Shown here in pieces: positions 11,589 through 22,953 of a stretch of 64,000 nucleotides of DNA (the stretch's first letter is position 1; the number at the start of each line of letters is the position of its first letter). The stretch comes from Axinella damicornis. Lineage: Eukaryota; Porifera; Demospongiae; Axinellida; Axinellidae. Under the pieces are notes generated by a model that searched no databases, was not told the origin of the DNA, and worked only from the letters and a program-made list of their open reading frames with translations. The stretch spans positions 12,284,756-12,348,755 of the forward strand of contig OZ007512.1 of the NCBI GenBank assembly GCA_963931865.1, in the 5' to 3' direction. A program made the translations under genes and the position numbers.

Positions 11589-14299
11589 ATGGAGCAGCCG
11601 CAACTGGCCCAGATACTGGCTACCATTCCGCCGCAAAACCAGTCGCTCTTGAACCAGAAGATCACCAACGACAGTCACCTGGCGGACATCGCGAGGTCGC
11701 TGACCAGTTGGCAGTCCGCGTGCGATAAGCTCGGGATCACAGAACAGGAAGAGGAGGAGATCAAAGCAGACAACCCCAGACTGGAATCACAGAAGTACGG
11801 GGAGATATTAACTTTACTATAGCCAGCTATATAGCTACTTGCCATCACAGTAGCATCATCATGGCGCGCGACTATAGCTACGTGTACTGTGAGCCTGATA
11901 ACAGTAAATCATACTACTACAGGTAGCTAGTACGTCACTGTGTCACGATATCATTATATCACCCATACTTTCTAACCATTTTCTGGCAGGGTGGCGTTAT
12001 TGCGAAGATGGAGATCAAAATATGGTCCACTTGCAACGTACGGAAAGCTCGCTGAGTGTCTTTACAATGCTGGCAAGCCAGGAGCGGTTGAGGTAATATG
12101 TAAGGTTCTTCAAGCAAATGGTTCCATTCCTCAACCGGCAGCCATGCAGACATCCTTGGCCTACAGCAACACCCAGACCAATCCGATACCTCAACAACAG
12201 CCCGTGCAGCCCAACCTATGGATGACAGGAGGTAGGCTCATGCATTATACAAACATTAACCATATACTGAACTACATGCAGCTTCTCTATTCAATGCAGC
12301 CGGGTATGCCCCACCACAGACGTCACAATACCCTCAACACACCAACCAATATCCAGCTGGTGCTACCTATCAGTCAGCATATCCTCAACCACCGTACGCC
12401 GGCTACCCTCCACAACCAAGCCAATACAGACCTCAGCAAGGTTATTGCTCCCCATAATCTAGTGTGCTCCATGACAGAGATATACTTGAAAACCATGCAA
12501 CTTATATAAACATCTGTCTTAATTGCAGCTACTCAGCTCACACCTAATGACTTGGGGGCCTTGAAACGGTTGATTCAACCTGTTGCTGCATACTGGGTTG
12601 CGCTTGCTGATCAGCTCGGAATGACGTCACTTGTACCAACTATTCAGAGCACTCCTGGGAATATTGGCCCCCCAGGTTACCTGAGGGATCTTCTTAACAG
12701 GTGGCTTAATAGGGGACAGCCCACAGTTGAATCACTCTGTACAGCCCTGAGAGAAGATGATGAAATTATTGGAGGATCCAAAGTGGCTGACAAACTGGAA
12801 GAAACCTTTCGAGGCCAAGGAGGTTTGGAAACTGAGTAACAAAGATGAATGCGTAGAGTACAATGATTAACCTATAGATGTATAATAATACTTACCTCTA
12901 ACTATGACTATATATTATTGATCTAAGTATATAGCTAGCTAGTGCATGCATGTTGACCTGAACTCATTATTATTCAGGTGGTGTTCCACAAACTCAACCA
13001 CCTCAACAACGATTCACAGCATCTGAGGTCAACCAAGGTAACCAAGGTGAACCTAAGTCCTTCATAGACCCATGACAGAAGTACAAGTGGCATCAGCTGC
13101 ACGATCCATGGTTGCTATAACTGTCTTAGGGAGAGTGCTTAGCACATTGTTGCTTGAGGGTACACATTAATTCTTGTTCCCTCTTTTGTTGCAGGGTACG
13201 CCCCAGTGCACCCCTACCAATCATCCCAATACACAGCAAGCCAGCACCCCCCTCCATCTGGCAGTAGCATGTACACTAGTTTCCCTCCATCCCAGTACAC
13301 AGCAAGCCAGCACCCCCCTCCACCTGGCGGCAACATGTCCACTAGCGTCCCTCCAACCCGGTACACTGACCCAGGGCCTCAAGCACCAGGAGTTAGCTCC
13401 CAAGGTAGATTGCCGTATCCTCTGTAATATATAGGAAAGTAGTAACATCATACTCAGATAAGGTGTATAACTAAAGACTTGTATACTATAGCCTACTTCT
13501 CCTAACAAGCCTTCTTATGTGATCACAAGGTCTGCAGACAGACTGCAGCTTCGTCATCTTTACCAAGCATGAGGATTGCATGCATGCCGTAGCTGGTCTA
13601 CATGCCCATGTTACGATTATGTGTAGCTACTGTAGCCTCGTTCCCAGGCCTCCGCCCAGATTTTATCTCGCAGCCGTGGAGAAGAATCGCGAATTTTCTC
13701 CACGATTGCGAGATAAAATCTGAGCGGAGGCCTGGGAACGAGGCTAGAGCTACAGACTTACACATCTTATTCAGTGCTGGTGGTCTTTTGTACCTGTGGC
13801 GGACATTTTCTGATCTTTGAGTTACTCCCCCTGCAGCTCATCCTGAATCTAGTGGACCAGGTGTCATTCGCAGAGGTATGCCAATTAATTGTAGGTTGAG
13901 AATGAGGTAATATTTACCACCATAATTGTTTGTGTGGTATTTGCTGTGCCACATCACTGCACTTTTCTGTAATAACTTTTCCCTGCAGGTGATAGGCCGA
14001 CTCTGCCCAATCTAAACAAATTTCCGGTCAAACACGGGAAGCCTATTAACATTCCTGTACAGATTGGCACAAACTACCGGACCTTTGGAACATTTCTCCT
14101 AGAAGACGACTATGGAGCAGTTGTTTCGGTCATTGAAAGAACCATGAATTTCGATTCAGAAAGGATCAATGGAGACATTTTGATGCGGTGGATTAGGGGA
14201 CAGGGGAAGAAGCCAATCACGTGGGGTACGCTGATCACTTGTTTGCGAGATCTAGAGTTGGGAACACTTGCTAACGACATTGAAGAAGCACTGCAATGA
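11589..14299 (+). CDS. Triple death-domain adaptor with PQ-rich linkers (8 exons, about 500 aa)
   Basis: Exons: 11589-11794, 11990-12231, 12300-12440, 12529-12822, 12978-13037, 13195-13404, 13837-13875, 13989-14299; total 1503 nt, divisible by 3. DD1 is split between exons 1 and 2 by a phase-2 intron, exactly as in the other genes that begin ...LAQILATIPPQ; exon 3 is a linker (GYAPPQTSQYPQ...); exon 4 is DD2 (LTPNDLGALKRLI); exons 5-7 are linkers, exon 6 with two TASQHPPP(P/S)G repeats; exon 8 is DD3 (GKPINIPVQIG...FGTFLLEDDYGA) and ends at TGA 14297-14299. All introns after the first are phase 1. With no catalytic domain, it should act as a homotypic scaffold. Exons 3-8 have close copies in the genes ending at 49377 and 63750. 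Confidence 0.78.
13633..13746. repeat. Foldback element, TAGCCTCGTTCCCAGGC family
   Basis: 114-bp near-perfect hairpin with interior AGATTTTATCTCGCAGCCGT and inverse. Copies in the matching introns at 48098-48217 and 63086-63198 show it was present before the segment was duplicated. Confidence 0.85.
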
Positions 14300-15448
14300 C
14301 GCTGAAATGCTTATTTGATTTCCGTGTACCACTGTGAATAATTGTGAGTAACTGACAAGCCTCGATCGTTTTCCCAGCAGGATTTTGGTTTTATGTATTT
14401 ACTTTCTGTCAGAGTTGAGCCATCGTTGGTCTTGTACCTTCCACTGACATCCCTTTCAACTCTCGGTGAATGACTTCTTCAAGTTCAAGTTTAAGTATAG
14501 GTATGCATCATAGACTATAACAATTACGTAGGGATACGAGAGACACGCAATACTCTCAAAATCTCGAAAACGGTAAACATAGGCGGATGGGGAGGAGCCT
14601 GGGAACGAGTCGCGTAACAAATCAATCAAGGGCGTGCCATACAGTGGAAATTCTGCGGAGCAGCTTGTCGGAGAGCTGGAGGTCGATCGGACGCAGCCAA
14701 CGTTCTGGACTTCGTGTTTACCTTTCCGTTAACGATTCACGGGACTGTCTGAAGGTATTACTGTATTTTGGCAAGTTGTTTACGGTAAAAGCGCGCTATG
14801 AACGGATGCGGTTCCAACATGAACACAACATGAAACAGCAGGTGCGGTGTTGTTGAATTGGCAACCACACGTTTGCTGTTTCAAAGAACCTACAAAGTGC
14901 TGTATGTAGTCTCGTTCCCAGACCCTCCATACGCTAAGTGCTGTATTGCATGCTCTAGTCAGCATAGTAATCGCTATATATAGACGTCTCTATTATTCAG
15001 GGCAGAAAGTGCCTATTTCAACTATTGTGTATAAATTTGATGAGACAAGCAAGTTTCCGATGCTGTCAGGCTAAGCAACAGACTGTCACTGAACAATCAG
15101 TAAGTTGTGCTTTTCCGAAATGTTGTTATTGACAAGCTGTATCCGAATCTGAATATTTTTCCCCATTAGTCTATAGCTAGCTAACAGTATTTCCCTTACA
15201 CAAAACTACAATGCAAGAACTTGCAGCATATGTAATTACAAGCAATACGGAGCCAATAGAGAGCCAAAACGTAATGAGTAAAGCAATTAATATTAATGAG
15301 GGAACCCCCCACTAGGCTAACAATATTAACTTCCAAATTCTTTGCATAGTATACACATGCATGCAAGTTTCAGCTTACTGCTTGCAATAATGATAGTTGG
15401 TAAGGATATTCACCAGCATGTGATACCGAGTTGAAGCAACTAAGGTAG

Positions 15449-15616
15449 TAGCTTCGTTCCCAGGCTCCTCCCCAGCCTCCTCCCCAGCCTCATTCCCACT
15501 TACATAAAATGGGAAAGCTGGGGAGGAGCCTGGGAACGAGGCTGGGAAGGAGCCTGGGAATGAGGCTGGGGAGGAGCCTGGGAATGAGGCTGGGGAGGAG
15601 CCTGGGAATGAGGCTA
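15449..15616. repeat. Clustered/expanded foldback element
   Basis: Family termini surround several tandem units reading roughly GGGGAGGAGCCTGGGAATGA, so one copy seems to have expanded by tandem duplication of its right end. Confidence 0.75.
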
Positions 15617-17174
15617 CTAAGGTAGCACTATAGGCATATACAGTGTTCAGTGCTTGCAGATAGCTAATCCTGCTATTAAACAATGCTTCTTTTTGTTTTT
15701 GCATAATCATATGATCAGAATGTCTGCGAACAGAAAGCATCCGGCTGATGTCATCTTTGACCGGCATCCAGGGCCTGCAGAGAATCTTGAAAGACTTCCG
15801 CCTCTTAGTGAGTATTGGCTATAGGAGGGGTCTAAGCCACAGGTCCCCTAAATCTTGTATACTCCTTGTATACTCGTGCATGATTACGTCATGTTCATGT
15901 GGACACGCCCACTTATGGTATCACATTCATGACACTCCATATACATGTATTTCCAATGGAGTGGTATGGTACGTGATACCATGAGTGGGCGTGTCCACAC
16001 AAACGTGACGTAAAAATGCTAGTCGGCTATAGCCATATGGAAGTGCAGACCAACAGGAATGATTCGGAGAAGCCACCTATAGCACCCAGCTAACAATATC
16101 TGTAAGCATCTTCAGCCATTTACATAGACTAGACTGGACTGGTGGCTGGACGGGTAGACTGACACTTTTTGTATTAAAACTCTACGATAATTATCTCTCT
16201 AACCAGACTCATAGATTATAGAGCCTACTAATTATAACTACTGGAACACAGCCTATCATTTGCACAGACTGATTTTGATGCAGCTAGTATAAGTCAATAC
16301 TGGCTACTGCAAGTGGTCTGGCTAGCCTCGCTCAAGGTTGTTGGCTTGAGTCTTATAGCTACAAGACGCTTCACAACAATGTCAGACTAACATTATGGCG
16401 TAAGTACAACTATTAAAACAGTTTACCAGACCACAAATGTCATTCGTATACTATAGTGGTTAGAACAACACTCAAGCTGTTTACACTGGAGGAGAAAAAC
16501 TATGATAAAGAGTGTGTTTCATAACTTGCGATTTTTGGAGACCTTTAAGGAAACTCTGATCCGGGAATCTGTGCAACACAAGGTCACAGCATGTTTCCTA
16601 ACAAAATGCTGAGTGCTTAAGTTGCCACAGATTTCCAAAATAGGTTTCTTTCAGATTTCCCAGAATTGCAGGTTAGGAAACACACTACTTTTCCTAGTGA
16701 AAGTCTCTGCACACTGAGTACGAAGTTGAAGCAATACCATTGCTGTAGCATTAAGTCACCATCATATCACTTACTTACGAGTCGGTGCAGAGAGATGGTT
16801 GTGTTTCCGAGATAATATACTGGACCTTAAAGGCGAGTGAGTCACACTAGTTGGATATTTAATGCAAATATCAGTCCATGTACAAGTCCAGTCCGCAGTG
16901 ATTGTTGACGGCCAGTGTTTTCAACCCTTCTAGCCTTTGTTTCATAAAGCGTACTATCATAATTTTCACTTTTGCTATGCATGAATAGATATACTAGCTG
17001 AGTTTGTATGACCTGCAAAATGACTGGTGTAATAAAATATTGGCTGAAGGCTTTTCTCCCCAGAAGGGTGGTTGCAATGAAAATTGGAGTGGCATTTGAT
17101 TAAAAGCTCAGAGGATCTCAGTACTCTTCACACCTCATCGAAGGGAAGCAAGCAAAAAAAGAGTGGTATAGGAC

Positions 17175-17361
17175 TAACCTCATTCCCAGGTTATTTCCAC
17201 CGCCAGTCTTTGATCACTTGCAGTATACGGCGGGTGTCTACCCTCTGTGTACCTGATGTCATCACACGTGCACGACCGGATCTTCCAGGCTTTTCCCCAC
17301 CGTATTTGCATACTGCAAGTGATCAAATACTGGTGGTGGGAATGGCCTGGGAACAAGGCCA
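17175..17361. repeat. Foldback element, same family, long interior
   Basis: Ends TAACCTCATTCCCAGG and inverse; interior holds a second inverted pair, TTTGATCACTTGCAGTAT / ATACTGCAAGTGATCAAA. Confidence 0.75.
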
Positions 17362-17620
17362 GAATAGTATCATGCTAAGCATGCCTTGGGAAAACCCTTT
17401 TACTCCTGATCCATTCACCTGCTGGGATTGAATGCAATGAAGGGGGAGCCTATTTGTTTTATTGTGTGAGTGATGTCAATTCTGCCAGTGATCAAACTTG
17501 AAGTGATGGGAATGAGTCTGAATAAATATACAAGGTAGCTTTAGCGAACCTCACTGCAGCTAGCTGGTAAAATGTAACACAGAATGTGGTATAATATATC
17601 CCTAGGTTACTCATGATCAT

Positions 17621-20600
17621 ATGCATATTTCATTTGCAGCTGATCGAGACTTGAGATTCGTGGTGAGAGCGGTCCACGAAGTCGTGGGCAACTGGGAGGG
17701 CATTGCACTGTGTCTGAAGGTGACTACCATTGACAACATTAAGAAACTATATCGCGGACCAGAGAAGCGTATGATTGCTGTCCTGAGTGCCTGGCTAAAA
17801 GGGCAAACCATTGAGGGCAAGGCTCCGAGTCTGTCATGGAGGAGTGTGGTATGGGTGGTTGCTGATCGTGTGGGAGGAGAGAATCCTGCTCACGCTCAAC
17901 ACATCCTCCTGAAACATAGCAGTAAGCAGACACCCATAGAACAGTCAAGCTGATTGAGAACAGCGTAGATTGAAATGTTCACTGCATGAAAAGTCAAGTA
18001 GCTAAATGCGTGCTTGCCAGCCTGAGTTTGACCATATATGACATTGCCAGTGCATGAGCACCTCTATCCCTAAACCACATGCAAGGCATGCAGGAATGTC
18101 AGTCTGTAATAATTATCCGTATAATCCCTTGAACTAATGTCTTTGTATTTTGCAGAATTCTGCACATCCAGTGAACGAGCTGCACAAGTCAGCAATTCTC
18201 CATTTGGTAAGTTGATAAAACTTCCCTAATTAATGTGCAGGTAGTTGAAGTGTTTACGTAATGATTGAGTATCAAGATGCATGCTATTATTACTCACTGA
18301 AGTTCCCCCCTCCCTCCCTCCCTCCCTCCCTCCCTCCCTCCCTCCCTCCCTCCTCCCTCCCTCCTTCCCTCCCTCTTCCCTCCCTCCCTCCCTCCCTTCC
18401 TCCTTCCCTCCCTCCCTCCCTCCCTCCCTCCCTCCCTCCCTCCCTCCCTCCCTCCCTCCCTCCCTCCCTCCCTCCCTCCCTCCCTCCCTCCCTCCCTCGC
18501 CCTTCCTTTCATAGTTCCAGTTGGAGCTAGTAGCGTTGACATCAGATCCAAAGCCGCTGATCTACAGAATGAGCTGGGAGAAGTCGAGCACAGGTGGTAC
18601 GAACTCGGGATACTGCTGGGACTACCAGTCCATACTCTGGATGGATTCCAGGATCCGGACAACTACGACGAGATTAGTAAACGACTGCGTGCGATGCTGC
18701 AGGAGTGGCTAAAGAAGGCGAACACGGGGGAATATGAGACAACATCTTGGCAAGTCCTGGTCAACGCTGTCGAACATTCTGCCGGTGGAGGGAACCCAAG
18801 ACTTGCTGGAGAGCTTGCACTAAAAGGTAAGTCTAGCATTGAGACTCACCGTTCAACTACCCTGCAGGTTGACCATGCATGCACACATCATATCAAGAGC
18901 CCACGATGACATCATGCAAACTATGACGATGATGTCATCATGCACTCGACATTGTGTCGTCAGTTATAAGTTGGTATACTACTATAAATCAAAGTTAGTT
19001 TGTAGTAGACCATGTATAGTAATTGATCTGTCATGGTATTGACACTTTGAGATCAGTCCACAATACTTGCATATGGAAAAGCACAGACCTAGATATTATA
19101 AATGATAGTGTATGTGACCCATGCTTATGAAGCATCTTATTCACTGCATGCTAATCCTGTGTAGCATAATTATGCCTGGGGATGAGACCACCTACTAACC
19201 TTTAGCCTACTATTTTCAATGCTTTTGGCCACCTATTGAAGGCCTCTGGTGAATAGTCCCAATTATATGCATGGCTAATAATAGGCCAGTGATACTATAT
19301 CTACCCTGCAACATGATACAACAAGTCACATGTTAGAAGTTTATCAGTGTTTACACTAGCACAGAGAAAGAAACAGTTGAGAAGGAAAGACAATCCCTTT
19401 GTACCATTTACCCCTTTCAAACTGCATTGTCAGGATTAAGTTACTACGTAAAAGTACATTTTACACAGAAGGTCATATCAAATAATTATGTATGTATGCA
19501 TGTATGTATGTATGTACGTACGTATGTATGTATGTATGTATGTATATATTCATCTCATTGTACTTATATATACGCAACTCACACACTAATGTATACAGCT
19601 GCTGCAGAAGCTCCCAATACTGATGCTGGATCCATGTCCCCAGATGTCTCAGGCGCAGCCGGTGTTCCAGTTCCAATAGTACAATCCCCAGCTCTGCCGT
19701 CAGCTTCAACCTCCTCTGGCCAACAGCCTGGTAGGTTCCAGCCTCCACCAACCCAACCACAGCACAACCATCAGATGACCACACCCAGCCAAATTCAGCA
19801 ACCCCCAGGTAAAATACACTGTATCTGTAACAATTTTTAATAGGAAGTGAACTACCTATATACAAAACTGTACATATTGACAATCACTGTATAGTCTCGT
19901 TTCCATTGGGTACCAGGCCACTTTCACTTTCAAAACTTGCACACACTACTATAGTGAACAATACCTGTTGATATTCCAGATTGAATAGACCCACTTTGAA
20001 AGACCATGTCTAGTCTTACAAATGTTCCTGGAGAGCAAGTCTATTAACAATTACTATGTTATCTAACCCACTATTCACCTAGAGTGGCTCACTCCCCAAG
20101 ATCTATACATCCTTACTTCCATACTGAAAGCAGCTGCTCCACAATGGCTAACAATCGGTGATGCGCTTGGGTTCCTGGATGACGAGCTCACCATAATACA
20201 GCACAAACCACTGCTCATTCCAGGAGATGTCACAGGCTACTTCAGAGACATGCTGAGCCAGTGGTTGAAATGGGCCCCTCCCAACCATCATCGGCCAACC
20301 ATTGCAGCTTTAGAGATTGCAGTTCGGGAAAATGGGCATGAAGGTCTTGCAAACGACTTCAGAGCACTGTTTCTACAGAAGAAAGGTACACTGAAACATC
20401 GCTCTTCATAGCACACACGTAATGAAGCATGTGCTAAATGCCAGTGCATACAGGTTTGCTACCTACCTATTAATTTTAGCTAAGAGCAGATTTGGCTCCT
20501 CACCTCCGCATGGCAAAATAACTAACTCCGGTTTGAGGATAAACTGCGTAGGTAGGCAAAAAGGTTATTCAGCAAAAGGCATGCCTGCATGCCATTTGGT

Positions 20601-20765
20601 TATAATCTGTTTTGGTTGTAAGTCTGGCATGATTGTGTAATTAAGAAATTTCTATCCTCGAGCTCATGTGAGATCACCTGCATAGCTACATATAGATGTG
20701 TATTGCACAACTCATTTATCAATATGTTTTACATCTTCCACGCAGGTGAACGAGCATCAATGTGA
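17621..20765 (+). CDS. Triple death-domain adaptor (5' end uncertain, about 398 aa)
   Basis: Exons: 17621/17640-17921, 18156-18206, 18515-18826, 19599-19808, 20083-20385, 20746-20765. Counting from the ATG at 17621 gives 1197 nt, divisible by 3. DD1 is RDLRFVVRAVHEVVGNWEGI..., exon 2 a short spacer, DD2 KAADLQNELGEVEHRWYELG..., exon 4 a Pro/Ser/Gln-rich linker, DD3 LTPQDLYILTSILKAAAPQW (closely related to DD3 of the caspase gene), and the last exon adds only about six codons before TGA. All introns are phase 1. The ATG at 17621 is in frame, but a typical acceptor (TTTCATTTGCAG) at 17639 suggests that an upstream first exon also exists; I could not find it. An AATAAA signal follows at 20795. 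Confidence 0.72.
18305..18499 (+). repeat. (CCCT)n microsatellite directly upstream of a splice acceptor
   Basis: About 195 bp of CCTC/CTTC units on the coding strand ends about 15 bp before the acceptor of the DD2 exon (18515). It therefore forms an extreme polypyrimidine tract for that acceptor. Confidence 0.9.
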
Positions 20766-22650
20766 CTGAAGTAGTAGCATGAAATAACGATGACAATAAA
20801 CACCAAATTGAATGTAACAGTATAATAGCATTATAGTTTGCTTTCTATATGGTTTGTTTTCTTGTTTCTTTACACTTTTCTTAATTCTGCATGCAGAATT
20901 TGCATTGTATCTAAAAAGCAAAAAAAAACAACAAAGATTTTCACTAATAGTGATGGCCTGTCCTATTCAACCTGTCGAAAAGTGCCATTCATTAAATTTA
21001 AATTTAGGGATGGGATGAGACTAAGGATGGGTAACGGCATTTCCCTTTGCTTTTTCGAGAGGTTGAGTATATAGGACAGGCCATCTAATGATTGTGGTAG
21101 CATGCTGTAAAAACAACAACAATGGTGATACCAAAATTAGCAACATGTCTGCAAGAAGCAAACCAAAGATGAGAGATGAGGAACACTAAGACTGTACTTG
21201 TGCATGCATAGCTCACTGCACCTCTCGCGATCAAGCGTCAAGATTGATTGCAGAATTAAGTCAATGATTATGTACTTCCTGATGGTTCTCTGACTACACC
21301 GTGTATAGGCATTGCTAACGGATGTTCCTCTACTGGTTTACGGTTTGTTGATTTCAGGCTGCATGGTTTCAGACTCATGAGTCCATGCCGGGCTTGTTAA
21401 CTGCATGGCAGGTTTCTATTTTGTCTTTGTCCAGAGTCACATCATCTGGTGGGGTGGTGGTTTTCCGTTCTTCCTGCTTGACCTTCTGCAGACAGAGCTT
21501 TTTCCATGCAGATTATCCAAGGTGACCACTATGTGGTTAGAACAACCAATCTGTTGTTATAGTGATATTGCTGATACAACCATATGCATATCCTGCAGAT
21601 CTTAAACACCAGCTAGCTATAGCTGTCATCATGAGTGCACCAAGGATTCGGTGACACCCTCAGGAATGTTCCAACCACGGAGTGTTTTGGTTGTAGCTAA
21701 GCTGGCTTCCTGTCAGCTTCCTTTTAGTAAAATGAACTTTGACACATAACAGTATCACTATGCAACCCAATGCAGGTAGGTGGTAAGGTGCCTATTATGC
21801 TGACATTATGCTCAATCTATTTTCCTTGTCTGCTTTGGAACACTGTTTTCCTCGGTATCCCCTGAGTGACAGTGAAATCCGTAGACAGTGTCTGTAAGTG
21901 GATTCAGGCTTAATTACGACGTAGATATTGGTCCAGCAGGAAGCTCATACTGACTGACTGAAAATTCTTTTGCCTCCATTAGAGATATATACATGTACAG
22001 TATGCAATACTGACAGTATGACTGTGACATAGTAATACACATAACAACTATGCAGACAGTTCAAAGTGAGCCAGCGTTTGACCCAATTGCAATTTTCTAG
22101 TTGCTTGGAGGGACTTTCCAGTGTCAATTGAGCTGCTCCAAGTGCGAACCTAGTAGCTAGGTGCTCCAAGTAGGAATTAGATGAGATGCACTGTGGGCAT
22201 TGGTATTCTCCAAACAGAGACCTTCCCAAGGCTTTCAGGAGGCTTTTCCCACAGCGAGTACCATGGGTACAAGATTCCACACCTGGAGCCATGGGTCTGG
22301 CCCTGCGAGGCTAGTTGGGACATGTCCGGATAAATTTTAAGCTCGGGTGTTGCTGAGCTGTAGATCTGATATATAGCTAGCTTGTCAACTGCAAACAGCT
22401 GAAGCATGGCTTCTCGCAAGGGGCGTCAATGAGGTGAATGTTGTACCCCACCTCTCTTCCGCATTCTTCATAGTATAGTTCAAAGTTCAAAGTTCATGTC
22501 ATATACCGACATACCGAGCACATGTACTCATGCTGCTAGCTAGTGTACCGTGAAGCTGCCTTGCATTTGCCTTGCCGGTTGGGCTGTTGCACTGTGCAGC
22601 GCCATCGTGGAGAAACTGGCTTAGCAATCGTTGAACTTTGAGAAGTAAGG
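20766..22650. other. Intergenic spacer
   Basis: No supportable gene. A foldback repeat lies at about 20950-21090 (ATGGCCTGTCCTAT and inverse). The promoter of the MBF2/ZU5 gene should lie near its right end. Confidence 0.55.
20795..20800 (+). promoter_or_regulatory. Polyadenylation signal AATAAA
   Basis: Canonical hexamer 30 bp after the stop codon of the preceding triple-DD gene. Confidence 0.65.
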
Positions 22651-22953
22651 ATGGGACCTCGCAACCACACGATGAAACTGGGTAGTCGACGTCCCGGTGA
22701 TATCCAACTTTATTCAGAGAAAGTTCGCAAAGGGGACGAATTCTTGAGTGTTGTCAGCCATACCTTCACCTACACAGCTAGAGATAATGAAGAAATTACT
22801 CATGTTGTCGCGGAGGATCAGTGGACGGACGACACTGGAGGGACTCCTGAATTGGTTTCAGGAGGTGTTGGCAGCAAGGAAGTGACCGTTAAAGTGACAT
22901 CTCAGAGGAACCGTGGATTCAACTTCCACTTCTACGTTTATGGTTGCCGCAAG
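22651..22953 (+). other. MBF2-like domain exon
   Basis: 101 residues with the order of motifs typical of the MBF2 family: a G-S-R-x-P-G-D near the N-terminus, a middle I-T-H-V-x-A-x-D-Q-W, then TGG, SGGVG, and a final SQRNRGFNFHFYVYG. I identified it by remembered family pattern, not by a search. Members I know are mostly small secreted arthropod proteins; this one has no obvious signal peptide. It ends in phase 0 at a GTTAGC donor; reading through the donor would give a short 129-aa protein. Confidence 0.62.

Larger units (their letters stand above)
14300..17620. other. Gene-poor spacer with repeats
   Basis: No coding exon that I can support. It holds a half foldback repeat (about 14897), the clustered foldback element at 15449-15616, an inverted repeat at about 15887-16010 (GTGGACACGCCCACTTATGG and inverse), and another foldback at 17175-17361. 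The promoter and perhaps a first exon of the next gene should be here. Confidence 0.6.

Noticed and set aside
15375..15767. 130-aa frame with repeated ASFPGSSP
   Set aside because: Arises from tandem foldback-repeat ends, not a gene.
15748..15808. Possible first exon (MSSLTGIQGLQRILKDFRLL) for the triple-DD gene at 17621
   Set aside because: The GTGAGT donor would leave phase 0, but the next exon needs phase 1.
18261..18530. Pro/Ser- or Gly/Arg-rich open frames in both strands
   Set aside because: Translations of the (CCCT)n microsatellite only.
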